DNA from: Myxococcales bacterium | GTDB taxonomy: Bacteria; Myxococcota_A; Polyangia; Polyangiales; JAFGIB01 | Direction: 5' to 3' | Length of the DNA stretch: 64,000 nt | Assembly (NCBI GenBank): GCA_029880325.1 | Contig: JAOUOP010000023.1 | Location: forward strand, 1 to 64,000 | Part shown: piece after piece, positions 56,860 to 64,000 of the stretch | Position numbering within the stretch: position 1 is the first letter of the stretch | How the letters are laid out: each line of letters starts with the position of its first letter | Program-made: the position numbers and the translations under genes | The notes under the pieces: generated by a model | What the model was told of the DNA's origin: nothing | The model's input: the letters and a program-made list of their open reading frames with translations, nothing else | The model's database searches: none

Positions 56860-57399
56860 TCAGTCCTTGCTCAGACGATTGACCGCAAAGCTGATGTTGC
56901 CGTAGCCGGCCTGGGCCGCCGAGAACATGAGCTTCTTGATGACGCGGTAGTCGATGGAGACGTCGGCCTGGATGATGACCTGGCCGGGGAAGGGCTCCTG
57001 CGGGTGCAGGATGCTCCAGTTGCGCTTGAGGGTTTCCAGGTCCTGGATCATCTGCTCGATGCGCTCGACCTTGGGGCTCGAGGCAAGCGATGCGGTGTCG
57101 GCCATGCGCCGGCCGTCCAGGGTGACCACGATCGGGTCGACCGCGATCACGGGGGAGATCTCCAGATCCACCACGTTGGAGGCCTTCGGCATCGTCAGGT
57201 TCGGCTTTTGCGCCAGCAACTCGCCACTGGCGCTGAACGAGATCAGCAGAAAGACCACCAACACGATCAGGAAGTCGATGAACGGAACCAACGGGATTTC
57301 CGTGTTCACCGACTTGCCACCGCCGCCGCTAACCTTCTTGGAGACAAACTTCAGAGGCACGCCTCGGAGGAGCGTCTTACTTGGTTTCTTGATTGCCAT
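56860..57399 (-). CDS. ExbD/TolR-family protein (second of the first module)
   Basis: A 179-residue inner-membrane protein with one membrane helix (PFIDFLIVLVVFLLISF) that carries the conserved Asp in V-P-F-I-D, the proton-path residue of ExbD/TolR. A periplasmic domain of about 120 residues follows. The long N-terminus (residues 1-38) is basic and Gly-rich. With the ExbB-like and other ExbD-like proteins of the operon it should form a proton-driven motor complex. The start follows the stop of the preceding ExbD gene by 18 bases. Confidence 0.88.
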   Translation of the reverse strand: MAIKKPSKTLLRGVPLKFVSKKVSGGGGKSVNTEIPLVPFIDFLIVLVVFLLISFSASGELLAQKPNLTMPKASNVVDLEISPVIAVDPIVVTLDGRRMADTASLASSPKVERIEQMIQDLETLKRNWSILHPQEPFPGQVIIQADVSIDYRVIKKLMFSAAQAGYGNISFAVNRLSKD

Positions 57400-57417
57400 C
57401 GTACGTCTCCGTGCCGA

Positions 57418-57891
57418 TCAGAGGGTCGAACCGTCGGAAAGCGACATGTCGGGGAAGCCCTCGCCGACCACCATGTCCATGGCGGCGACGACGTTTTCGT
57501 AGACCACCCCATCCTCCGGCGCCACAGTCATGTCGCGGCGGTTGGGCTCCAGGCGCTTCCGCTCCTGCAGCTTCTCCCGAAGCGCTTCCATGTCGTAGTC
57601 GTCGCCGACCTTGGGGATCTCGATGCGGTCACCGGCCGTCGAGGAAATCACGAAGCCGCTGGCCTGCACCTGCAGGACGACCTTGATCTTCTCTTCGGGC
57701 GGAGGCTCGTCGGGAGCCGCCTGACCGGGCTGCTGCTGGTTGGCGTCCAGGCGCGCCAGCTGGTTCCACACGGCGGTGACCAGCAGGAACATGACACAGC
57801 ACAGCAGCAGGTCGATGAATGGGACCAGCGGGATTTCGGAGTCGACGGATTTTTTGCCGCCGTGTCCGCCGCCTACGTTAATGCCACCCAT
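57418..57891 (-). CDS. ExbD/TolR-family protein (first of the first module)
   Basis: A 157-residue inner-membrane protein. The helix is PFIDLLLCCVMFLLVTAVW with the channel Asp in V-P-F-I-D. The periplasmic domain has a Pro/Gln/Glu-rich linker, then a TolR-like fold (VQASGFVISSTAGDRIEIP). It lies between the ExbB-like gene and the second ExbD-like gene. Two different ExbD-type genes after one ExbB-type gene is the AglQ-AglR-AglS order of Myxococcus; that is a comparison, not proof of gliding function. Confidence 0.88.
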   Translation of the reverse strand: MGGINVGGGHGGKKSVDSEIPLVPFIDLLLCCVMFLLVTAVWNQLARLDANQQQPGQAAPDEPPPEEKIKVVLQVQASGFVISSTAGDRIEIPKVGDDYDMEALREKLQERKRLEPNRRDMTVAPEDGVVYENVVAAMDMVVGEGFPDMSLSDGSTL

Positions 57892-57978
57892 GTCTCACCT
57901 TCTGAGTTCGGTCGCAAAGCAGAGCCCCACCCGCGAACCCGACCATCGAGGACGGGCGAGGCTCGGCCAGTAGACGTC

Positions 57979-58629
57979 TCAACCGACAGCGCTCTCGTCG
58001 AGCTGGATCTTGGAACGGTTGTTGACGACCAGGTTGACGACCTGGACGGTCGCCGAGTTGATATCGTCGAGGAGCTTCTGCGTCTTGTTGTTGTGCGCCG
58101 CGAAGCCCATCAGAGCGACGATGGCCGCGATCAGCCCGAAGGCCGTGCAGTTCATCGCCTCCGAGATGCCCTTGGCGAGCATGGTCGCCTTCGACGAGGC
58201 GTCGGCGTTGGCCACCGCGCCGAACGCGATGATCAGACCCGTCACCGTGCCCAGCAGACCCGAGAGCATCGCCAGGTTGGCGAAGAGGGCCAGCAGCGGC
58301 GTGCGGTGCTCGATCAAGGGCAGCTCTACCAGGGCGGCCTCGTCCATGGCGGCCTGGACCTCGTTATCGGGGCGGTTGACCTTCATCAGGCCGGCCTTGA
58401 CGATGCGCGCGAGCGGCGCGTTGGCGGCCGAACAGAGCTTGATGGCCCGTCCAATGTCTCCGGCCAAGATGCACTTCTGCATGGTGGCCAGGAAGACCTC
58501 GCGGTTGATCGAGGCTTTGTAGAGGTAGATGGCGCGTTCGACGATGATACCAATCGCCAGAATCTGCCAAAACAGGATGGGATACATGCCCCATCCACCT
58601 TCCTCGAAGTGATGCGCGAGCGTTGACAT
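57979..58629 (-). CDS. MotA/TolQ/ExbB-family proton channel protein (first module)
   Basis: A 216-residue inner-membrane protein with three membrane helices (YPILFWQILAIGIIVERAIYL, LLALFANLAMLSGLLGTVTGLI, and a third around ISEAMNCTAFGLIAAIVALMGF). The LLGTVTGL segment with Thr lines the proton path in ExbB/TolQ. It is the channel subunit of the minus-strand motor operon. ATG 58629 is chosen because GGAGGAGACACCGT lies before it; the open frame reaches back to 58743. Divergent from a second such module that starts at 59299. Confidence 0.9.
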   Translation of the reverse strand: MSTLAHHFEEGGWGMYPILFWQILAIGIIVERAIYLYKASINREVFLATMQKCILAGDIGRAIKLCSAANAPLARIVKAGLMKVNRPDNEVQAAMDEAALVELPLIEHRTPLLALFANLAMLSGLLGTVTGLIIAFGAVANADASSKATMLAKGISEAMNCTAFGLIAAIVALMGFAAHNNKTQKLLDDINSATVQVVNLVVNNRSKIQLDESAVG

Positions 58630-59176
58630 ACGGTGTCTCCTCCTGAGGACCGGGCCTGTGTTGTGCCGGCCTACTTGCTTTGCGAGCTGTCTTTCAAAAT
58701 CGCCCCGCCACCCGTCCGGCAGGGGGGGGAATCTGTATCTCAATTAACCCAGTGATTTCAACTGCTAAGAACGGGTTTTGAGGGGGTTATGCAAGTGCGT
58801 GGAGTCATCATATCTACAGCTTCCCACAAGTCAACAGCGATCTGCGCACATTTCTCACACCGTCGTCGGACGGCTCAATTCCGCGTGAAAAGAGCCCCAA
58901 ACGAGGACGGAAAAACCGCCGCGCCCGGTCGCATCCGCTTGGACAACCTCGCGCTGCCGCGGTTCCCAATGCGGTCGCGAAACTTGTTTTTCGACCCGAT
59001 CCGTGTCGCCCGTTTGATCCGGGTCGCGCCGTTGATCCGTCCCCCTATCGATGACCCGATCGGGCTGTGATTTTTCACGCGTTCGGGGACCCCGGCGAGC
59101 CTGGTCTATGAATTGACAAGCGCGAAGCCGGTGGGCTAGCGTTCTGTTTCTCGACGAGTACGACCACCGTCGCTCG
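58630..59176. other. Divergent promoter region between the two motor modules
   Basis: About 545 bases. The part next to the minus-strand operon (58730-58870) is AT-richer and should hold its promoter. Further right is a GATCCG-repeat cluster with an imperfect hairpin (58992-59026, CGACCCGATC with GATCCGGGTCG). No other gene was seen besides a short ORF at 59177. Confidence 0.5.
58992..59026. repeat. Imperfect palindrome within a GATCCG repeat cluster
   Basis: CGACCCGATC and GATCCGGGTCG are inverted with one extra base. Three or four more GATCCG/GATCGG copies follow up to 59065. It may be a regulator site or a structured 5' leader for the plus-strand module. Confidence 0.4.
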
Positions 59177-59299
59177 ATGGACAAATACGGCACTCCATCC
59201 CAGAGCGGTATCGGTGATGGCAAAGGGGCGGGCCTGGGCTCGCCGCAAGAGGCCGTCGGCAACACCGCGAAACGGCTTAAAGAAGGAGCCTTGGTCTGA
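59177..59299 (+). CDS. Possible 40-residue leader ORF coupled to the second motor module
   Basis: An ATG at 59177 opens 40 codons of normal-looking, soluble, Gly/Ser/Lys-rich peptide (starts MDKYGTPSQSGIGDGKGAGL). Its TGA overlaps the ATG of the ExbB-like gene (TGATG), the same coupling used at 37863 and 54012 in this window. No clear ribosome site is visible, and a related peptide is not known to me. It could be a regulatory leader, a small subunit, or chance. Confidence 0.38.
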   Translation: MDKYGTPSQSGIGDGKGAGLGSPQEAVGNTAKRLKEGALV

Positions 59300-59922
59300 T
59301 GGAAAAAGTCTGGGAGTTCATGCACGATGGCGCGCCGTTTTCGTTCATCAACGCCGCAATCCTGGCATTCGTCATCGCCATCATTGCCGAGCGTTTCGTG
59401 CACATCCTCTCCAAGCACCAAGTCAACGGTGAGGAGTTCATGGCCCAGATCCGCAAGCTGGTGCAGGCCGGGAACATCGACCGCGCGATCAAGCTCTGCG
59501 AGGCGGCGCCGCTGCCGCTTTTGCAGGTGGTCAAAGCCGGGCTCACCCAGGTCAACCGCGGCGAGGACGCCATCATCGCCAATATGGAAGAGCGCATGAG
59601 CGAGGTCATCCCCGACCTCGAAAAGCGCATCGGCGCCCTGTGGTCGCTGGCCAATATCGCCACCCTGGTGGGACTGCTCGGCACCATCTCGGGACTGATC
59701 AAGAGCTTCGCGGCCGTGGCCTTCGCCGAGCCCGCCCAGAAATCATCGCTGCTGTCGCGCGGTATTTCGGAGGCCATGTACAATACCGCGCTCGGTCTGG
59801 GCATCGCGGTGCTCTGCATGTTTTTCCACCTGATCCTCCACGGCTGGTCCAAGCGCATCAAGCAGGACCTGGAGCGCACCACGATGCGGCTGGAGAATCT
59901 GCTCACGCTCAAGCGAGACTAA
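59299..59922 (+). CDS. MotA/TolQ/ExbB-family proton channel protein (second module)
   Basis: A 207-residue inner-membrane protein like the one at 57979, with helices at FINAAILAFVIAIIAERF, LWSLANIATLVGLLGTISGLIKSF and LGIAVLCMFFHLILHGW. The LLGTISGL segment holds the channel Thr. It leads the plus-strand module with two ExbD-like genes behind it. Sequence differs enough from the divergent copy that they are two ancient paralogs, not a recent duplication. ATG 59299 overlaps the stop of a small upstream ORF. Confidence 0.9.
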   Translation: MEKVWEFMHDGAPFSFINAAILAFVIAIIAERFVHILSKHQVNGEEFMAQIRKLVQAGNIDRAIKLCEAAPLPLLQVVKAGLTQVNRGEDAIIANMEERMSEVIPDLEKRIGALWSLANIATLVGLLGTISGLIKSFAAVAFAEPAQKSSLLSRGISEAMYNTALGLGIAVLCMFFHLILHGWSKRIKQDLERTTMRLENLLTLKRD

Positions 59923-59968
59923 CGCCTCCCCCACCGGATCCCCCCCAGGCGCTTAGCCACCACAGCCC

Positions 59969-60526
59969 ATGCCGGTCAAGCTCAGCCCTCGCCAGCGCTC
60001 CTACATCCGCAAGAAGACCACTGCGGGACACGTCGATCCATCCGAGATGGTCGGCGAGCTGAACATCATTCCGTTTCTCGACATCGTCGTGAACCTGATC
60101 ATGTTCCTGCTAGCCACCACCGAGGCGGTGCTGCTGATCTCGCAGATCGAGTCGAACCTGCCCAAGATCAGCCGCGGTCGTAGCAAGAGCAACGAGGTCG
60201 AGACGCCGCTGAACCTCAACGTCACCGTCACCAGCGGCGGAGTCATCGTCACCGGCTCCGGCGGCAAGCTGGCGTCCGGCTGCGAGGCGATCGAGACCGG
60301 CGGCGCCGTCACCGTGCCGCGCAAGCAGGACAAGAGCTACGACTGGCCAGCCCTGACCGGCTGCGTGGGCAAGGTCAAGGCGCAGTTCGAAGACGAGGAC
60401 ACCGTCACCGTCAGCGCCGACCCCCAAATCGAGTACGAGCATGTCGTGGCGGCCATGGACGCCGTGCGGCGCAACGAAGAAAACGAGCTCTTTCCGCGCG
60501 TCCTGATCTCGGTGGGCGTGCGATGA
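59969..60526 (+). CDS. ExbD/TolR-family protein (first of the second module)
   Basis: A 185-residue inner-membrane protein. The helix IIPFLDIVVNLIMFLLATTEAVLL carries the channel Asp in P-F-L-D. A basic N-terminal cytoplasmic part (RQRSYIRKKTT) and a periplasmic TolR-like domain follow. Two Cys (SGCEAIE, TGCVGKV) in the periplasmic part could form a disulfide. Start ATG is about 45 bases after the ExbB-like stop. Probable stator partner of that protein. Confidence 0.88.
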   Translation: MPVKLSPRQRSYIRKKTTAGHVDPSEMVGELNIIPFLDIVVNLIMFLLATTEAVLLISQIESNLPKISRGRSKSNEVETPLNLNVTVTSGGVIVTGSGGKLASGCEAIETGGAVTVPRKQDKSYDWPALTGCVGKVKAQFEDEDTVTVSADPQIEYEHVVAAMDAVRRNEENELFPRVLISVGVR

Positions 60527-60535
60527 GGTCGAAGC

Positions 60536-61135
60536 ATGGCTGAAGCTGGGGATCAGGGCACGGGCGGCGAGGAAGCCAAGCGGCCGGCCACGCTCGCCGA
60601 CTGCAAGCGCATCATCCGGCGCAAGCTGCGCAAGCGCGAAGAAGAAGAAGAGGTCGGCCTCAACATCTATCCGATGATGGATATGATGACGATTCTGCTG
60701 GTCTTCATGATCATGCAGTTCGCCAGCGGCGCAGCCGAAATCGTACAGAGCGAAGAGCTGCGCATCCCGACTTCAACGTCGGAGGTCGAAGCCGAGCAGG
60801 CGTTGGCGGTGGTGGTTTCCTCGAGCGAGATCGTGGTCGAGGGCAAGCAGGTGCTGTCGCTGCGCAACGGCAAGGTCGACCCCAGCCTCAAGCAGGGCGG
60901 CGGCACCGGCTGGCTGATCACTCCGCTCTTCAACCACCTCAAGCAGCACCGCGACCGCCTCAAGGTGATCGCCTCCCGCAATGCCCAACGGCCGTTCCGG
61001 GGTGAAGTGCGCATCATCGCCGACCGCCGCACACCCTTTCGCACCTTGGGCGAGGTCATCTATTCGCTGGGCCAGGCCGAGTTTGGCTCGCTGCGCTTCG
61101 TGGTGCTCAAAGCCGGTCAGCCCGGCGTGAAGTGA
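60536..61135 (+). CDS. ExbD/TolR-family protein (second of the second module)
   Basis: A 199-residue inner-membrane protein with a helix at YPMMDMMTILLVFMIMQFASG; Asp in P-M-M-D takes the place of the usual channel Asp. A charged N-terminal part (RRKLRKREEEEE) and a periplasmic domain of about 120 residues follow. It starts nine bases after the other ExbD-like stop. The Met-rich helix and the longer C-terminal part set it apart from its neighbour, so the two ExbD-type subunits may form mixed pairs as in AglR/AglS. Confidence 0.86.
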   Translation: MAEAGDQGTGGEEAKRPATLADCKRIIRRKLRKREEEEEVGLNIYPMMDMMTILLVFMIMQFASGAAEIVQSEELRIPTSTSEVEAEQALAVVVSSSEIVVEGKQVLSLRNGKVDPSLKQGGGTGWLITPLFNHLKQHRDRLKVIASRNAQRPFRGEVRIIADRRTPFRTLGEVIYSLGQAEFGSLRFVVLKAGQPGVK

Positions 61136-61202
61136 GCCAACGGCGCCGGACACCGTTGTCGCGGCGCAATCGGCTGACGCGGCGGTCGGTTACACTCGCT
61201 GC

Positions 61203-61427
61203 ATGAAACTGCGAGTCGACCCCGAGCGCTGCGCCGGCAGCGGCCACTGCCACCGGGAGGTTCCCGAACTTTTCGCGCGCGGCGCCGACGGCCTGTGCCA
61301 GGCGAAGCGCAGCGCGCTCGAGCTGCCACAGGTAGCGCTGGCCATGGGCGCCCTGGACCGCTGCCCCAACGGCGCCATCGAGCTGCTCGACGCCGACTAC
61401 TTCGACTTCCCCAACGTGGGGCCTTGA
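61203..61427 (+). CDS. Small ferredoxin ([3Fe-4S] or [4Fe-4S] type)
   Basis: A 74-residue cytoplasmic ferredoxin. The pattern is D-P-E-R-C-A-G-S-G-H-C near the N-terminus and R-C-P-N-G-A-I near the C-terminus, with another Cys in GLCQAKR. This is the layout of the small ferredoxins that serve cytochrome P450s and similar oxygenases, which hold a [3Fe-4S] cluster with three Cys. No partner gene is close. It follows the second motor module by about 70 bases, probably with its own promoter. Confidence 0.84.
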   Translation: MKLRVDPERCAGSGHCHREVPELFARGADGLCQAKRSALELPQVALAMGALDRCPNGAIELLDADYFDFPNVGP

Positions 61428-61454
61428 GCGAGCGGCGCGGACCACGCTCGAGCT

Positions 61455-61494
61455 GGGAGCTGGGGATCATCGGCGGGAGCTGGGGATCATCGGC
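61455..61494 (+). repeat. Two tandem copies of a 20-base unit
   Basis: GGGAGCTGGGGATCATCGGC occurs twice in direct tandem (61455-61474 and 61475-61494), followed by GGGCGAGCTG. It lies between the ferredoxin and NYN-domain genes, so it may affect the promoter of the latter. Confidence 0.8.
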
Positions 61495-61537
61495 GGGCGA
61501 GCTGACCAATTGCCACGGGGCGTGATAGATCACTTCC

Positions 61538-62377
61538 GTGACTGACACCGCCGCCGTTTCGGAGCTCAATCTCGCGATCTTTTGCGACTACGAAAACGTG
61601 GCCCTGGGTGCGCGGGATGCGTCGTACGGGCAGTTCGACATTCACTTGGTGCTCGAGCGACTGCTCGACAAGGGCAAGATCGTCGTCAAGAAGGCCTACT
61701 CGGACTGGTCGCGCTACGAAGAGGCAAAGCGGCCGTTGCACGAGGCGGCCTTCGAACTCATCGAAGTGCCCCACGTCTCCTACTCAGGCAAGAACTCGGC
61801 CGACATCCGCATGGTCGTCGACGCACTCGACCTCTGCTACACGAAGGGCCACGTCGATGGCTTCGTGGTGGTCACCGGCGACAGTGACTTTTCACCCCTG
61901 GTGAACAAGTTGCGCGAGAATGGCAAGACGGTGGTCGGGGTGGGCGTCAAGAACAGCAGCAGCCAGCTGCTGATCGACAACTGCGACGAGTTCATCTACT
62001 ACGATGACCTGGTGCGGGACCGCCAGCGGCGCTCGGCGCGCACGCGCACGCAGTCGAAGCCGAACGCGAAGACCACTCGCGCCAGCGGCGAGGCGAATGC
62101 CGGTGATCGCAAATCGCTGGAGGAGCGCAAGGAAGAAGCGCTGGAACTGGTGGTGACCACGGCCGAAGCGCTGCTGCGCGACCGGGGCGACCGCCTCTTC
62201 GGGTCCCACGTCAAGCAAACCATCAAGCGCAAGCGCCCGCACTTTTCCGAGAGCTTTCACGGCTACGGCAGCTTCAACGAGCTGTTGGAAGACGCTTCCC
62301 ACCGGGAGCTTTTAAACATCGAGCGCGATGAACGCTCGGGCGGCTACATCATCATCGACCTCGGTGCCAACGCCTGA
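61538..62377 (+). CDS. NYN-domain (LabA/DUF88-like) protein with C-terminal OST-HTH-like region
   Basis: A 279-residue soluble protein. Residues about 8-160 form a NYN/PIN-like nuclease domain (NLAIFCDYENVALGA, DIRMVVDALDLCY, FVVVTGDSDFSPLVNKLRENG). Acidic residues at CDYEN, KNSADIRM and TGDSDF match the metal-binding set of the family. A basic linker (RSARTRTQSKPNAKTTR) joins it to a C-terminal helical region (LVVTTAEALLRDRGDRLFGSHVKQTIKRKRPHFSESFHGYGSFNELLEDA) of the OST-HTH/LOTUS type. Such proteins are suspected RNA-processing or RNA-decay enzymes. It uses a GTG start at 61538. Confidence 0.88.
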   Translation: MTDTAAVSELNLAIFCDYENVALGARDASYGQFDIHLVLERLLDKGKIVVKKAYSDWSRYEEAKRPLHEAAFELIEVPHVSYSGKNSADIRMVVDALDLCYTKGHVDGFVVVTGDSDFSPLVNKLRENGKTVVGVGVKNSSSQLLIDNCDEFIYYDDLVRDRQRRSARTRTQSKPNAKTTRASGEANAGDRKSLEERKEEALELVVTTAEALLRDRGDRLFGSHVKQTIKRKRPHFSESFHGYGSFNELLEDASHRELLNIERDERSGGYIIIDLGANA

Positions 62378-62475
62378 AGCAGCGTTGGAGGACGCTTGCC
62401 GGCCCGGGCACCACGGACGGCGCAGCGGGCCCGTTCAGGTGCGTGCCAGAGGGGGAAGTTGTTCTTGCTCGGACC

Positions 62476-63219
62476 CTACGGCGAGATGGCGGGCTTGGTG
62501 GCTTCACGGTCGTCGGTGGTGGTCGTCGGTGCGATGAGTTCGATTGGACCGTCCGGAGTGGACACTCGAAACACGTTGTTGGGCGCGACGATGTTGCTCG
62601 GCGCGACGATGTTGCTCGGCGCAATGATGCCGTTCTGTATGATCAACTGGATGACCGGATAGATCTTGTCGCCATCGGAGAGACCCGCGAGGTCGAGGCT
62701 CGGAGCCGGTTCGAACTTCCCGGCTCTTCGCAGGGCGCCCCGTTGGGCGCCATCATTGTCGACAACCCAGCCGGCAGCCACTTCCGCGGCAATGGCGTCT
62801 TCGCCGATCACGACGAATAGGCCCGCACCGTCACCACCCTCGACGGCCTCGAAGGGGTGCTTGACGCCGTCGACGTGTGTGAACTCGCCGCTGAACCCAT
62901 CGCCGACGAACTCCGCCTGCAGCGAGGCGCCCGAGCGGCCCGTGAATGTGATCGAGGTGGGGTCATCCACCTCGCCCCAGAAATACTCACCGATGGCCTC
63001 TTCCCCGTTGCAGACGTAGGCGACGGCCCGCTCGGAGCCGACGACGAACGAGACGAAGGCGTCGCTTTCCTCGACCCTACCCACGAAACCGTTAGCGCTC
63101 TGTGCCGCCATGGACGCCTCGACGGCGCCCGCCCCGTCTCCACAACCGGCGATCGAGAGCAGAGCGGCCGCCAGGAGTGCAGACGGGCCAAGGCGCTGGG
63201 AGCTTTTGGAACTTCGCAT
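62476..63219 (-). CDS. Lipoprotein of unknown function with a C-terminal short repeat
   Basis: A 247-residue exported lipoprotein with signal LLAAALLSIAGC. The middle has a mixed beta pattern (FVSFVVGSERAVAYVCNGEEAIGEYFWG...SITFTGRSGASLQAEFVGDGF) that may be a lipocalin-like or barrel domain; I cannot name it. The C-terminal part contains IIAPSN-IVAPSN-IVAPNN, encoded by an 18-base tandem DNA repeat. Convergent with the NYN gene, divergent from the toxin-antitoxin genes. Confidence 0.78.
   Translation of the reverse strand: MRSSKSSQRLGPSALLAAALLSIAGCGDGAGAVEASMAAQSANGFVGRVEESDAFVSFVVGSERAVAYVCNGEEAIGEYFWGEVDDPTSITFTGRSGASLQAEFVGDGFSGEFTHVDGVKHPFEAVEGGDGAGLFVVIGEDAIAAEVAAGWVVDNDGAQRGALRRAGKFEPAPSLDLAGLSDGDKIYPVIQLIIQNGIIAPSNIVAPSNIVAPNNVFRVSTPDGPIELIAPTTTTDDREATKPAISP
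62582..62617 (-). repeat. 18-base tandem repeat inside the lipoprotein gene
   Basis: GGCGCGACGATGTTGCTC occurs at 62582-62599 and 62600-62617, with a third, altered copy after it. It encodes the I(I/V)AP(S/N)N hexapeptide repeats and may vary in copy number between strains. Confidence 0.8.
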
Positions 63220-63402
63220 TTTTCACTTCCTCTGCGGGAACTCGGCAGCGGTCGCTGTCTACGGGCCCGATTGTCGAACAGTAGGTTGTTCCGGCCCAGA
63301 ACGCGACGACTGTCGGGGGTTTTGCTGGCCGGGCGCAGGTGGCGCATCGAGGCCGCTGTTTCCCGGCATCGCTTTGAAGCCCGGGGATCGGGGCCCAAGT
63401 CC

Positions 63403-63653
63403 ATGGCGATGGTGAATGTCCACGAAGCCAAGACCCACTCTCGGCATTGCTCGAGCGGGCCAGCCGGGGCCGGCGCATCGTGATCGCCCGCGCGGGCAAG
63501 CCTGTGGCCATCCTCGGTCCGCTTGCCCCGGCATCGAAGGAGCGGCGCCCGGGTCTGCTCAAGGGGCGGCTGCGGATTTCGGGCGATTTCGATGGGCCAC
63601 TTTCGGCCGATCGGCAGGCTTCGTTCACCGAAGGCGCAATCGAGCCCGAATGA
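63403..63653 (+). pseudogene. Phd/YefM-type antitoxin gene with an apparent one-base frameshift
   Basis: ATG 63403 begins MAMVNVHEAKTH, the normal start of a Phd-type antitoxin. The frame then leaves the family pattern and ends early. The expected continuation, L-S-A-L-L-E-R-A-S-R-G-R-R-I-V, lies in another frame right after; reading ACC CAC CTC TCG GCA instead of ACCCACTCTCGGCA (one missing C, near 63434) restores it. The second part then runs with GRRIVIARAGKPVAILGPL and stops in a four-base overlap with the toxin start. The length is 251 bases, one short of a whole number of codons. It is either a true frameshift or a sequencing error. The intact form would bind DNA and VapC. Confidence 0.7.
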
Positions 63654-64000
63654 AGCAGCTTCTGCTGGACACCCATGTGCTGCTCTGGTGGCTGGCTGAC
63701 AGTAGGCGGCTCAAGGCCTCCTGGCGCAAGGAGATCGCGCGCCCTGAACGTCGCGTACTCGTGAGTGTGGCGAGCATTTGGGAGATCTCGATCAAGAGCG
63801 CGACGGACACGCTACAGCTGGACCTGCCGGCGGACCTTGGGCTATCGGACCTGGCGGAGGCGTGCGGCTTTGAAGACGTGCCCATCTCCGCGCGTCATGC
63901 AGCCGCTGTGCGTGAACTCCCTGCACACCACGCCGATCCCTTCGACAGGATACTGATTGCACAGGCACGCCTGGAGTCGCTGACAATCGTGACGGCCGAT
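63650..64000 (+). CDS. vapC: VapC-type PIN-domain toxin, cut by the window edge
   Basis: 117 codons without a stop, running off the right end. It is a PIN-domain ribonuclease toxin. The acidic catalytic residues are present: Asp7 (LLLDTHVLLWWL), Glu45 (SIWEISIK), Asp99 (HHADPFDRILIAQA) and Asp117 (TIVTAD), the last right at the edge. The family length is about 125-135 residues, so little is missing. The ATG overlaps the antitoxin stop (ATGA), the typical operon layout of such pairs. Free toxin cleaves tRNA or rRNA and stops growth; a missing antitoxin would be harmful unless the toxin is inactive or a second antitoxin exists. Confidence 0.88.
   Translation, partial: MKQLLLDTHVLLWWLADSRRLKASWRKEIARPERRVLVSVASIWEISIKSATDTLQLDLPADLGLSDLAEACGFEDVPISARHAAAVRELPAHHADPFDRILIAQARLESLTIVTAD

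Noticed and set aside
56809..58626. 605-codon plus-strand frame across the first motor module
   Set aside because: It crosses three well supported genes on the other strand and their gaps, and has no recognisable domain.

Overview
This window is GC-rich chromosomal DNA from a Gram-negative bacterium, most likely a member of the Myxococcota or a related former deltaproteobacterial lineage. That placement is an inference. It rests on the many secreted or lipid-anchored proteins with Cys-rich, RCC1-like or RTX-like repeats, a DUF1592/DUF1552 gene pair, two TolQ/ExbB + ExbD + ExbD modules like those of the Myxococcus Agl gliding motor, a minor-pilin/PilY1 operon, and frequent GTG/TTG starts with 1-10 nt gene overlaps. 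There is no rRNA, CRISPR array, prophage or intact transposon. One tRNA-Leu(CAG) gene is present.

Layout: 1-6.1 kb carries an RCC1-repeat lipoprotein, a YhbY-type RNA-binding protein, a PhoR-like histidine kinase and a divergent PrsW-like membrane protease. 6.6-20.6 kb is a respiratory molybdoenzyme locus in several pieces: a NapG-NapH-NapF-like electron-transfer operon, in which the NapH part is a 1099-residue double polyferredoxin fusion; a NapA-like molybdopterin oxidoreductase with a diheme lipoprotein cytochrome; a divergent heptaheme cytochrome plus cytochrome b pair; and moaA for the cofactor. An orphan Dam-like methylase, an isocitrate/isopropylmalate-type dehydrogenase and a TauD-type dioxygenase separate the pieces.

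20.8-33.5 kb holds mainly metabolic genes: a luciferase-like oxidoreductase, glutamate dehydrogenase, ArfB, a kinase, a TyrA fusion, a Ste24-type protease, citrate synthase, a flavin reductase and HisC, with one RTX lipoprotein. 33.5-40.5 kb is a tightly overlapping type IV minor-pilin operon (GspH/FimT-PilV-PilW-PilX-PilY1-lipoprotein). 40.9-46.1 kb holds the tRNA, an FHA/degenerate-GGDEF protein, a decayed macro-domain fragment with inverted repeats, a LysR regulator, a GNAT acetyltransferase and a diheme lipoprotein. 46.2-55.7 kb holds an HTH-fused DNA methyltransferase, an acyl-CoA dehydrogenase, HrpB helicase, a Cys-rich lipoprotein, a truncated hemoglobin, a CDGSH protein and the DUF1552/DUF1592 pair. 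55.8-61.1 kb has two divergent proton-channel motor modules. 61.2-64 kb has a small ferredoxin, a NYN-domain protein, a lipoprotein, and a VapC-type toxin whose Phd-like antitoxin gene appears frameshifted; the toxin runs off the right edge.

The respiratory parts can be read together as quinol oxidation by the cytochrome b and NapH-like membrane proteins, electron transfer through multiheme cytochromes and ferredoxins, and reduction of nitrate or another oxyanion by the NapA-like enzyme outside the cytoplasmic membrane. Substrate and wiring are inferred, not shown by sequence. The parts most worth following up are the fused double-NapH protein with its CPVCGM metal site, the NapA-like enzyme that also has a lipobox, the paired motor modules with a tiny coupled upstream ORF, and several palindromic repeat elements.
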